Source of the DNA: Candidatus Bathyarchaeota archaeon
GTDB lineage: Archaea; Thermoproteota; Bathyarchaeia; Bathyarchaeales; UBA233
Length of the DNA: 13,835 nucleotides
Assembly (NCBI GenBank): GCA_007050895.1
Contig: SMYP01000173.1
Location: 1 to 13,835, forward strand
Direction: 5' to 3'
The translations under genes were made by a program, and so were the position numbers. Position 1 is the stretch's first letter. Every line of letters begins with the position of its first letter. Of this stretch, positions 1 to 5,479 are shown one piece after another. The notes beneath the pieces were generated by a model that saw only the letters and a program-made list of their open reading frames with translations, made no database searches and was not told the DNA's origin.

Positions 1-118
1 GGGCATACTTGAATCGGTGAGTCATTTCTTCGAGAGTTTGAAGAACTTGAATTTCTTCTGGTTGAAGTTCTGGCAGTATTTTTGCTAAACGATGCACATC
101 GATCACGTGAACTTGCAT
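1..118 (-). CDS. Probable RIO2-type atypical protein kinase, N-terminal fragment
   Basis: This is the first 39 codons of a minus-strand gene that runs off the left edge. The ATG is at 118. The visible peptide has a helix-rich pattern (LPELQPEEIQVLQTLEEM followed by HRFKYA, with the next codon beginning with C, so Pro is possible). That resembles the start of the winged-helix domain of archaeal RIO2 kinases, where a 'L..L.PED..VL..IE....+YVP' pattern is typical. RIO2 acts in the late maturation of the small ribosomal subunit. The kinase domain is outside the window, so the identity rests on a short N-terminal match recalled from the family. A TATA-like sequence about 25 bases upstream supports the start and suggests a leaderless mRNA. 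Another winged-helix protein is the main alternative. Confidence 0.45.
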   Translation of the reverse strand, partial: MQVHVIDVHRLAKILPELQPEEIQVLQTLEEMTHRFKYA

Positions 119-137
119 CTCATTGTGAAAAAATATT

Positions 138-147
138 AGGTATATTG
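138..147 (-). promoter_or_regulatory. Candidate TATA box of the left-edge RIO2-like gene
   Basis: Read on the minus strand this is ACAATATACC. The ATATA core (141-145) is centred 25 bases before the ATG at 118. That is the expected distance from an archaeal TATA box to a transcription start that coincides with the start codon. No SD sequence stands before the ATG, which agrees with leaderless transcription. The stretch 148-248 holds no other signal I can support. Confidence 0.35.
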
Positions 148-248
148 TGATGCTGACTCTAATTATCAGGCGACTTTAATGAGTCCCTAGTGTTCGCATC
201 CGAATCTAAGGGAAAAACCTTCAACATGGTGATTAAATGTTTTAGATA

Positions 249-290
249 GCTCTCCGCTTAATTAAATAGGAAACGTATATTAGGGAGAGC
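249..290. repeat. 7-bp inverted repeat flanking AT-rich promoter region
   Basis: GCTCTCC at 249-255 is matched exactly by its reverse complement GGAGAGC at 284-290. Between them lie 28 bases containing two TATA-like stretches (TTAATTAAATA near 258-268 and GTATATTA near 275-282). The pair sits 37-78 bases before the start of the ArsR-like gene. Its place around the probable promoter suggests an operator, perhaps for that regulator itself. The pairing is seen in the sequence, but the regulatory role is inferred and a 7-bp pair may be chance. Confidence 0.35.
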
Positions 291-326
291 CGATGAATTG
301 GCTACTGTTTCATCACATTTAATATT

Positions 327-623
327 GTGGCGGGAGTCCAAAAATTGAATGAACGATTTGAAGTGCCCGATGAAGACGTACCGCATGTGGCTAAGGCGCT
401 TTCCAGCAAAACAAGGTGGAAGATTCTCTCTCTTCTTCGTGACAAGAGTATGGATGTCAGCCGAATCGCCAAAGCATTAAAACAAACTGAGGCAAATATT
501 AGTGCTCAAGTCAAGATTCTTGAACAAGCAGGGCTTATCAAAAGCCACTATGAACCCGGTGAGCATGGTGTTCGAAAGGTATGCGAACCGGCTGTGAAAC
601 AAGTAATAATTAATGCAGTATGA
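327..623 (+). CDS. ArsR-like winged-helix transcriptional regulator
   Basis: A 98-residue one-domain DNA-binding protein. After a short N-terminal arm, residues about 22-75 form a winged helix-turn-helix: 'ALSSKTRWKILSLL' is the helix 1 signature of the ArsR/HTH_20 group, 'DVSRIAKALKQTEANISAQVKILEQAGLI' is the helix-turn-helix, and the EPGEHGVRKVCEP segment is the wing. Many archaeal ArsR-like proteins of about 100 residues share this 'GVRK-C' wing. There is one Cys and no visible metal-binding cysteine pair, so metal sensing is not indicated. The start is GTG at 327. The frame is open upstream only to 297 (TGA at 294-296), with no ATG and no clear SD. The following membrane protein and prepilin peptidase are on the same strand, but 112 bp with its own TATA-like box intervenes. 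The ligand and target are unknown. Confidence 0.8.
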   Translation: MAGVQKLNERFEVPDEDVPHVAKALSSKTRWKILSLLRDKSMDVSRIAKALKQTEANISAQVKILEQAGLIKSHYEPGEHGVRKVCEPAVKQVIINAV

Positions 624-676
624 AGTGCTGTACACTCCATTTTCAGAACTGATAAGGTCTAGCTGCGTAGCGTACA

Positions 677-684
677 TTTATATG
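677..684 (+). promoter_or_regulatory. Candidate TATA box before small membrane protein
   Basis: TTTATATG lies 52 bases before the ATG at 736 in an otherwise featureless 112-bp gap. It would give a transcript start near 705-708 and a leader of about 30 bases. No purine-rich SD is visible before the ATG, so the assignment is tentative. Confidence 0.35.
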
Positions 685-735
685 CTAATCAAGATACTGC
701 TCAAACCCCCATTCAAACTGTTTAATTCGTAAGTA

Positions 736-999
736 ATGGTGTTGAAAAACTTGACAGCCGAAAGATCTCGTCTTCGATTACTTCTCAGTCGATTTGGAAC
801 ACTTCTTGAGTCGATTTTCATTTTTATCCTTCTACTTAGCGGTATTGGGGTTGTCTTTATAGGCAAAATAACAGGGATTACCAGTGCGGGACCGCTTCTG
901 CTTGCAGTTGGCTTAACGGTCCAGATAGGTGCGCTAGTTATTTTAGGGATTTTCCTGTATATCCGATTCTTACGACAGAGAAGAATCACTGCCGAATGA
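736..999 (+). CDS. Small two-helix membrane protein, unknown function
   Basis: An 87-residue protein I do not recognise. A basic N-terminal segment (residues 4-18, rich in K and R) is followed by two hydrophobic helices at about 24-43 and 51-76, joined by a short polar-glycine loop. The tail (RFLRQRRITAE) is positively charged. By the positive-inside rule both ends should face the cytoplasm. There is no prepilin-type cleavage motif in front of the first hydrophobic stretch, so it does not look like a substrate of the peptidase encoded 61 bp downstream. The reading frame has balanced, gene-like codon use and no competing longer frame. The start is the first ATG, without a good SD. It may be co-transcribed with the peptidase, but a TATA-like box lies between them. 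Confidence 0.6.
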   Translation: MVLKNLTAERSRLRLLLSRFGTLLESIFIFILLLSGIGVVFIGKITGITSAGPLLLAVGLTVQIGALVILGIFLYIRFLRQRRITAE

Positions 1000-1020
1000 T
1001 CTGCCCTAGTTAGTTGGGCT

Positions 1021-1028
1021 CTTAAAGG
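1021..1028 (+). promoter_or_regulatory. Candidate TATA box before prepilin peptidase
   Basis: CTTAAAGG is centred about 36 bases before the GTG at 1061. It predicts a transcript start near 1050, just at the GAGGGT sequence (1050-1055) that could serve as the ribosome binding site. The weak GCCC/GGGC pair at 1003-1019 just upstream is too short to call a terminator. Confidence 0.3.
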
Positions 1029-1060
1029 TAGAAGGCAAATTGTATTGTCGAGGGTAGCTA

Positions 1061-1642
1061 GTGGATTTATTACTTGCAATTTTAACCATGGTATTCGTTT
1101 TCTTTCTCTTGCTAACTGCAGCGATCAAAGATTATCAGACAAGAGAAGTATCCAATTGGATTTGGTTAATCGGGTTGTTTGGCCTGCCCTTCACGATTTA
1201 TCGGGTTGGAACAACAGGTTTGTGGTTGTTGTTTGGTTTCCAAGCAGTATTGGTATTTTTCCTTGTGATAGCTAGTTTCCGACTTGGTTTTCTTGGCGGA
1301 GCAGACGGAAAAGCCATACTCATAATCTCGTTGCTCTATCCTTGGATATTATTAGATCCAGTCTGGCTTTTAATCGCACCATTCGTCGTTTTATTTGGTG
1401 GATTTCTATTAGTGGGAATACATAGCATATGGCTTCTGTTACAGAACAGATTGGCCTGGAACCTCATATCCCGCAATGAAGAACGAGCACAAAAACCAGA
1501 GAGGAAGATATTTTGGTTCACACGGCGATTTTCTCCTTCACTGATTGAAAATAATCAGTGGAGGCAAGTTGAGGTCCCACTGGTTAGCTACATCTTCTTG
1601 GTTTACACTATTTTGGTGATTCTAACAAGTGTATTCCTATGA
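1061..1642 (+). CDS. Archaeal A24-family prepilin/preflagellin peptidase
   Basis: A 193-residue integral membrane aspartyl protease of the FlaK/PibD type. It would cut, on the cytoplasmic side of the membrane, the positively charged leader from type IV pilin-like and archaellin precursors. Two catalytic aspartates are visible: Asp24 in 'KDYQTREVSNW' after the first helix, and Asp82 in 'GGADGKA' (residues 79-85), the archaeal form of the GxGD motif. About six hydrophobic helices are present (near 2-22, 32-50, 55-73, 84-98, 101-127 and 173-192). A charged cytoplasmic loop at 135-170 precedes a last helix introduced by 'EVPLVSYIF', which is like the end of other archaeal members. The start is GTG with GAGGGT five bases upstream. 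An overlapping frame at 1045-1275 has no merit. No pilin or secretion ATPase gene is in the window, so it probably serves substrates encoded elsewhere. It ends 13 bp from the convergent KaiC-like gene. Confidence 0.85.
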   Translation: MDLLLAILTMVFVFFLLLTAAIKDYQTREVSNWIWLIGLFGLPFTIYRVGTTGLWLLFGFQAVLVFFLVIASFRLGFLGGADGKAILIISLLYPWILLDPVWLLIAPFVVLFGGFLLVGIHSIWLLLQNRLAWNLISRNEERAQKPERKIFWFTRRFSPSLIENNQWRQVEVPLVSYIFLVYTILVILTSVFL

Positions 1643-1655
1643 GTATGCGGATTGT

Positions 1656-2393
1656 CTAAAGTTCGCCGCCTGGCATTACAACCAGCCCCGAACTGCTGAT
1701 TTCGAATGGGAACCGCTTCAGGCTATGACCGGTTTGGCGCATTTTGCGAACTACGAGGCTTCGTCGAAGCTCTCGATCTTGTTCAGTGAGAGAGAGAATA
1801 ATTAGCCCTTGAGCAATGAATTCTTCAACCCCATATCGGCTAAAACCAGTCGAGCCTTGGGCCACTTCTGACGTCATGATAGATGTTGCTCCAAGCTCTC
1901 GGAGAAGGCTTGAAAGTTTGAATATGGCATTTCGCACGGCCGCAATTCCTTCAAACCGAATACCAAGACCTGACACAGAATCGATGACGATTCGACGTGC
2001 GTTGATTCGTTTTGTTACTCGATAGATTTCTTGTGCAAGGGCGTTGATATCAAGTCCGGTTCGAATTGCGTGTGGTTCAGTTGTCGGTAGTCCAGCTTTA
2101 CTTGAGGCAGCATCAACGATAATCATTTTTTCTTCTTCTTGCAATTTTTCAAAGTTCCATCCAAAACGTGTTGCTTCGTGGCGTAACTCTTTCGGTCGCT
2201 CTTCCAAGGTGACAAAGACACCATTGTCTCCGAAATTAATCGCCCCTGAATAGAGAAACTGCATACAGAAGATTGTCTTTCCCGTCCCTGCTCCACCAGA
2301 GACGAGTACATTACTTCCTGGTATGAATCCACCATGAAGGATTCCATCTAACCCAGGAATGCCTGTTTTCACCCGTTCAGATGTCTCAGACAT
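1656..2393 (-). CDS. Single-domain KaiC/GvpD-like RecA-fold ATPase
   Basis: A 245-residue ATPase of the KaiC-like RecA superfamily. 'KTGIPGLDGILHGG' opens the domain (residues 9-22), as is standard for KaiC and RadC-like members. The Walker A motif is GGAGTGKT at 33-40. 'VTLEERP' near 63 supplies the glutamate pair typical of KaiC. The Walker B strand is 'RRIVIDSVSGL' near 133-143. The C-terminal part (RKMRQTGHSLKRFPFEI) matches the usual 'K.R...H....  ..I' end of the domain. There is one domain only, so it is not a clock KaiC. Archaeal single-domain members are thought to act in signal transduction. The start is ATG at 2393, chosen because AGGAGG (2403-2408) stands nine bases before it. A longer frame to 2435 lacks such a site. 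The start overlaps the last 8 bases of the Lrp-like gene, implying translational coupling. Confidence 0.88.
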   Translation of the reverse strand: MSETSERVKTGIPGLDGILHGGFIPGSNVLVSGGAGTGKTIFCMQFLYSGAINFGDNGVFVTLEERPKELRHEATRFGWNFEKLQEEEKMIIVDAASSKAGLPTTEPHAIRTGLDINALAQEIYRVTKRINARRIVIDSVSGLGIRFEGIAAVRNAIFKLSSLLRELGATSIMTSEVAQGSTGFSRYGVEEFIAQGLIILSLTEQDRELRRSLVVRKMRQTGHSLKRFPFEISSSGLVVMPGGEL

Positions 2394-2913
2394 CGGCTTT
2401 TTCCTCCTTTCCATTGATAGGTAATCCTGTACCAATCAGATTGTCTCCCTTTGTTGGCTTCTTCAGAAACCAGAGTCTCGCATCAACCACATCAGGGTTG
2501 TCTTTTAATTTGTCAAAGATCTCTTGAAGATCCTTTATTTGTTTACCAAGTATAAACGCAAAAATTCCGGTTTCAGTTTCATTTAACGCAAGAAAGATAA
2601 CATTGGGACGGCTTTCAAGTTCCGCTTTGATTTTTTGAGTATGTTCTATCGTTATATCGCGTAAAATATGGCCACCAATTTCAATGAACATGACACCAGA
2701 TATGGTATAGCCAAGCATTTCTTGATCAACGCTCACGGTGAAGCGTTTAATCACCCCTGCTTGCTGAAGTTTACGAATGCGGAACAAAATTGTTGTGTCT
2801 GGAATGCTCTGATTCATTGCTTTCGACAATGTTCTGGCAATTTGTGTATACTTCGCTCGACCATCTTGTTGGAGCAAAGAGAGGATATGTAGATCCTTGT
2901 CATCCAGTTTCAC
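2386..2913 (-). CDS. Lrp/AsnC-like transcriptional regulator paired with KaiC-like ATPase
   Basis: A 175-residue regulator of the Lrp/AsnC type. 'LDDKDLHILSLLQQDGRAKYTQIARTL' is the typical N-terminal helix set. The recognition helix region is unusually long: 'SKAMNQSIPDTTILFRIRKLQQAGVI' carries a few extra residues compared with ordinary Lrp proteins. Residues about 62-150 form the alternating strand-helix RAM/ligand domain (FTVSVDQEMLGY, then VMFIEIGG, then NVIFLALNETETGIFAFILG). A lysine-rich tail of about 25 residues follows. The start is GTG at 2913 with GAGGGAG about six bases before it. A TATA-like box lies near 2966. Its stop codon lies inside the start of the KaiC-like ATPase, so the two are one operon, and the regulator may control or respond to the ATPase. 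The effector is unknown. Confidence 0.85.
   Translation of the reverse strand: MKLDDKDLHILSLLQQDGRAKYTQIARTLSKAMNQSIPDTTILFRIRKLQQAGVIKRFTVSVDQEMLGYTISGVMFIEIGGHILRDITIEHTQKIKAELESRPNVIFLALNETETGIFAFILGKQIKDLQEIFDKLKDNPDVVDARLWFLKKPTKGDNLIGTGLPINGKEEKADV
2403..2408 (-). promoter_or_regulatory. Strong ribosome binding site of the KaiC-like gene, inside lrp
   Basis: AGGAGG on the minus strand stands nine bases before the ATG at 2393 and inside the last codons of the Lrp-like gene. It decides the start of the ATPase in favour of the shorter, 245-residue form. Confidence 0.7.
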
Positions 2914-2962
2914 TTAACTCCCTCGGTGGAAAACTGTCTAAAACTTCATTGGGGAAGGGCAC

Positions 2963-2970
2963 CTATTAAG
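2963..2970 (-). promoter_or_regulatory. Candidate TATA box and BRE of the Lrp-KaiC operon
   Basis: CTTAATAG on the minus strand is directly preceded by the purine-rich GAGGAAAC, which fits a TFB-recognition element. A transcript start near 2940 would give a leader of about 26 bases that includes the SD. The remainder of the 104-bp gap to 3018 shows no further signal. Confidence 0.45.
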
Positions 2971-3017
2971 GTTTCCTCAAACAATATTCAGTTCTTAAGC
3001 GAAATCCTTAATGTCGT

Positions 3018-3374
3018 TCAAGGAGGCAGGGCTGTGTAGTAGTAGACGAAATTGAACACTAAGAACCACAGTACAAGAAACATTAGCAATCCTGTGCCCA
3101 GACCCTTCATGAGCCCTTTTCCATGCCCACCAACTTCTCCAGGATTAACGCCCAGAACATAAATTGGAATGAGATACGACACGACGACAAATACAACTCC
3201 CAAAAAAAAGCCTACGAGTCCCAATGGACCCCAAAAGTTAAAGGCTAAGGCAATTGCTGCTCCAATAAAGGCGAAGATAAGTCGCGTGTAGTAGATTAGG
3301 TCTTCAGGAGTAATTTTACTACGCCAAAATTGATTCCATGGCAATGGTTCTTCAGGTATTGGTTTCTTCGGCAA
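3018..3374 (-). CDS. Three-helix membrane protein, EMC6-like candidate
   Basis: A 118-residue membrane protein. A proline-rich, charged N-terminus (residues 1-26) precedes three hydrophobic helices at about 28-47, 50-74 and 90-112. A glycine-rich loop (GEVGGHGKG, 79-87) separates helices two and three, and the C-terminus is short. Size, helix count and layout resemble the archaeal EMC6-like (Rab5-interacting) family. Members of that family are predicted partners of Oxa1-type insertases such as EMC3, but the match is by architecture and not by a diagnostic motif. The start is TTG at 3374. It is supported by GGAGGT (3381-3386) six bases upstream, and no in-frame ATG exists. It is divergent from rqcH with only 12 bp between the starts, so its promoter must lie inside rqcH. 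An unrelated small membrane protein is the alternative. Confidence 0.7.
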   Translation of the reverse strand: MPKKPIPEEPLPWNQFWRSKITPEDLIYYTRLIFAFIGAAIALAFNFWGPLGLVGFFLGVVFVVVSYLIPIYVLGVNPGEVGGHGKGLMKGLGTGLLMFLVLWFLVFNFVYYYTALPP

Positions 3375-3386
3375 GGGTGAACCTCC
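3375..3386. promoter_or_regulatory. Two abutting divergent ribosome binding sites in a 12-bp gap
   Basis: The whole gap between two divergent start codons is GGGTGA followed by ACCTCC. The first half is an SD for rqcH (GTG at 3387, spacing six). The second half, read on the other strand as GGAGGT, is an SD for the EMC6-like gene (TTG at 3374, spacing six). There is no room for a promoter, so each transcript must start inside the other gene and the two mRNAs must overlap at their 5' ends. Confidence 0.65.
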
Positions 3387-5396
3387 GTGAGTTCTGGAAT
3401 GTCCGCATCTGATGTTTTCGTTATGTTACGCGAAATCAAGGATGAGTTAATCGGCAGATGGATTCTGAATATTTATCAACTTAACGGTACATTGCTTTTT
3501 AAATTCAGTTCTGATTCACCAAATAAGACGTGGCTGGTAATAGAACCTGGTAAACGAATGCACCTCACTGCACTTACCTATGAACGGGAATCGAAGCCCC
3601 GAGCTTTTTGTAAGGCGTTACGGAATCAACTCCGTGATCATAAAGTCTCGGATATTGAACAGCATGACTTTGATCGTGTAGTGTACCTCCGGGCTGGGCC
3701 ACCCGAAAAACGGTTTACTTTAGTGATTGAACTTTTCGGTGGTGGAAATGCGATTCTACTGGATCCTAAGGATAGGATTGTGTCAGCTATGACGTTTCGT
3801 CGGATGAAGGATCGCGATATTGTTCGAGGAGCCCCGTTCCAGTTTCCCCCACTTCGAGCGATGGATCCCCGGAACGTATCCTCGGAGGACTTAAACACTA
3901 TTCTTGACGAATCAGACCATGAGCTGGTTCGAACTCTAGCCCGAAACCTGAATATGAGCGGCACCACGGTTGAAGAAATCTTGGCACGTGCAAACCTCGA
4001 TCTCAAATTACGTGCCTCAAGTCTTTTAGCAAATCAGAGAGAAGCACTATACCAGGGGATGCGAGAGTATTTCCGTATTCTCACAGAGGACCCACTTAAT
4101 CCTCGGATAATCTTCGACGAAGAGGATGAACCCACAAGGGTCATAGTTACCGAGAGCAGCCTTTACTCAAATACCCGGATGAAGAAGTTTTCAACATTCA
4201 ATGAGGCTTTAGATAGCTTCTATTCAACACGAAAGGAAGATACGGCTGTTGAGGTTGTTGAAGACAAGTACCAACAGGAACTATCAAAACTCCAACGGCT
4301 ACGAACCCAACAGCAACAACACCTAGATGATATGCAGTCCCGTGCCGCATCTAGCCGTGACGCAGCCAATGCGATCTACCAACATCTCAATATCGTTGAA
4401 GAACTTCTAGCTACAGTTCGAGATGCACGCCAACAGAATCTATCCTGGGATGATATCACCAAACGCCTCGAAGATGGAAAACATAAACAAATACCAGCTG
4501 CAATGATTTTTGACAAAATCAACAAGCATGCAGGTCGTATCCATGTCAATTTAAATGAGTTAGCATTAACCTTGGATATCCGTTTATCTGCAACAGATAA
4601 TGCTAACCAACTCTTTCAGCGTAGTAAACAGCTGGAAAAGAAGGTGAAAGGTGCGACCATCGCAATCGATGACACAGAAGCCAAGATTGCAACACTCCGA
4701 GAAAAACGAGAAGATGAACTAGTTAAGGTAGAATCCGAAAAACTAGTTACACGGCGAAGAAAGCATTGGTATGAGAAATTTAGATGGTTTCGAACATCTC
4801 ATGGTATGCTGGTTCTTGGAGGACGGGACGCTGGAAGCAACCAGCAATTAATTCGCAAGTATCTTGAAGAACCGGATTTATTCTTCCATGCTGATTTCGC
4901 AGGGGCACCCATAGTGATTGCGAAAACCCAGGGGCGAGAAGTTACGGATAATGAACTTCTTGAAATTGCCACCTTTGCCGTTAGTTATTCACGTGCATGG
5001 AAAGCGGGGTGGAGTACAGCAGATACCTATTGGGTGAAGCAAAACCAAGTTTCGTTGAGCGCGCCATCAGGAGAATTTCTTCCAAAGGGTTCCGTGATGG
5101 TTAGAGGTGACAGAAACTATATTCGAAATGCAACCGTTCGTGTTGCAGTAGGACTGAGTGTAGAAGAGGGTTTACCAATCATCATTGCCGGACCTGAACA
5201 AGCGGTTCAACATCACAGTGAAGTCTTTGTTGTACTTATTCCCGGAAAGATGAAAGCGTCAGATGCCGCAAAACGAATACGCAAGCAATTTGCCGATCAA
5301 GTTCCTGAGAACCTAAGAGGCCAAATTCATGCCCTAAGTATTGACGAGATAATCGCTATGTTGCCTCCAGGCCCGGTTGACTTCATAAGTGAATAA
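3387..5396 (+). CDS. rqcH: RqcH/NFACT ribosome quality control protein
   Basis: A 669-residue homologue of Rqc2/NEMF/RqcH. The family binds stalled large subunits carrying peptidyl-tRNA and recruits alanyl-tRNA to add C-terminal tails. Domains in order: NFACT-N at about 5-180, including 'DFDR' with Asp96-Arg97, the conserved pair needed for tRNA recruitment in characterised members. Next comes a helix-hairpin-helix-like segment near 190-215 ('GTTVEEILARANLD'). Two coiled-coil arms follow, at about 285-350 and 405-455. The NFACT-R RNA-binding domain is at about 459-570, with 'KHWYEKFRWF' and 'GGRDAGSNQQL'. The length is normal for an archaeal member without a eukaryotic NFACT-C extension. The start is GTG with GGTGA six bases upstream; ATG at 3399 is a close alternative. 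A CBS protein and AMMECR1 follow on the same strand. Confidence 0.93.
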   Translation: MSSGMSASDVFVMLREIKDELIGRWILNIYQLNGTLLFKFSSDSPNKTWLVIEPGKRMHLTALTYERESKPRAFCKALRNQLRDHKVSDIEQHDFDRVVYLRAGPPEKRFTLVIELFGGGNAILLDPKDRIVSAMTFRRMKDRDIVRGAPFQFPPLRAMDPRNVSSEDLNTILDESDHELVRTLARNLNMSGTTVEEILARANLDLKLRASSLLANQREALYQGMREYFRILTEDPLNPRIIFDEEDEPTRVIVTESSLYSNTRMKKFSTFNEALDSFYSTRKEDTAVEVVEDKYQQELSKLQRLRTQQQQHLDDMQSRAASSRDAANAIYQHLNIVEELLATVRDARQQNLSWDDITKRLEDGKHKQIPAAMIFDKINKHAGRIHVNLNELALTLDIRLSATDNANQLFQRSKQLEKKVKGATIAIDDTEAKIATLREKREDELVKVESEKLVTRRRKHWYEKFRWFRTSHGMLVLGGRDAGSNQQLIRKYLEEPDLFFHADFAGAPIVIAKTQGREVTDNELLEIATFAVSYSRAWKAGWSTADTYWVKQNQVSLSAPSGEFLPKGSVMVRGDRNYIRNATVRVAVGLSVEEGLPIIIAGPEQAVQHHSEVFVVLIPGKMKASDAAKRIRKQFADQVPENLRGQIHALSIDEIIAMLPPGPVDFISE

Positions 5397-5408
5397 GGAA
5401 CCACTTAT
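5385..5408. repeat. 7-bp inverted repeat spanning the rqcH stop
   Basis: ATAAGTG (5385-5391) is matched exactly by CACTTAT (5402-5408), with a ten-base loop that contains the stop codon of rqcH. No T-tract follows, so it is not a convincing terminator. Its right arm overlaps the TATA-like CTTATTAT of the next gene. Confidence 0.3.
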
Positions 5409-5411
5409 TAT
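5404..5411 (+). promoter_or_regulatory. Candidate TATA box of the CBS-AMMECR1 pair
   Basis: CTTATTAT is placed so that transcription would begin near 5433-5436, at the left arm of the next inverted repeat. The leader to the GTG at 5480 would be about 45 bases. This argues against an ATG at 5420, which lies only 12 bases from the box. Confidence 0.35.
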
Positions 5412-5434
5412 CAATTGAGATGCAAGAGCCAAAG

Positions 5435-5458
5435 TATTTTCAAGGTAATTTGAAAATA
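5435..5458. repeat. 9-bp perfect inverted repeat in the leader of the CBS gene
   Basis: TATTTTCAA (5435-5443) and TTGAAAATA (5450-5458) are exact reverse complements around a six-base centre. The element starts at the predicted transcript start and ends nine bases before the SD of the CBS gene. As DNA it has the size of a dimeric regulator site; as RNA it would fold into an AT-rich hairpin at the 5' end. Which of these applies cannot be told from sequence. Confidence 0.5.
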
Positions 5459-5479
5459 TTCTATATCGAGGTGATGTTG

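Noticed and set aside
119..326. Small RNA gene (C/D box type) left of the ArsR-like gene
   Set aside because: A GTGATGC and CTGA occur near 147-157, but they are adjacent and no second box pair or guide spacing is present.
1003..1019. GCCC/GGGC hairpin between the small membrane protein and the peptidase
   Set aside because: A four-base stem is too short to distinguish from chance.
678..1079. A 133-codon minus-strand frame over the small membrane protein
   Set aside because: It is antisense to a frame with clear membrane-protein character, and its own peptide has no recognisable pattern.
1045..1275. A 76-codon plus-strand frame overlapping the prepilin peptidase
   Set aside because: It overlaps the peptidase in another frame, shows no family resemblance, and the peptidase has both catalytic aspartates.
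2394..2435. 14-residue N-terminal extension of the KaiC-like protein
   Set aside because: It would deepen the overlap with the Lrp gene and has no ribosome binding site. AGGAGG sits directly before the ATG at 2393.
3638..4006. Minus-strand frame inside rqcH
   Set aside because: It lies fully within the conserved NFACT-N domain on the other strand and is rich in Arg and Ser, as expected from a shadow frame.
5385..5408. Factor-independent terminator after rqcH
   Set aside because: The 7-bp stem is not followed by a T-tract, and archaeal termination depends mainly on T-tracts.
5420..5479. 20-residue N-terminal extension of the CBS protein starting at an ATG
   Set aside because: The first CBS unit begins right after 5480, the extension covers the inverted repeat and the SD, and the TATA-like box lies too near the ATG at 5420.
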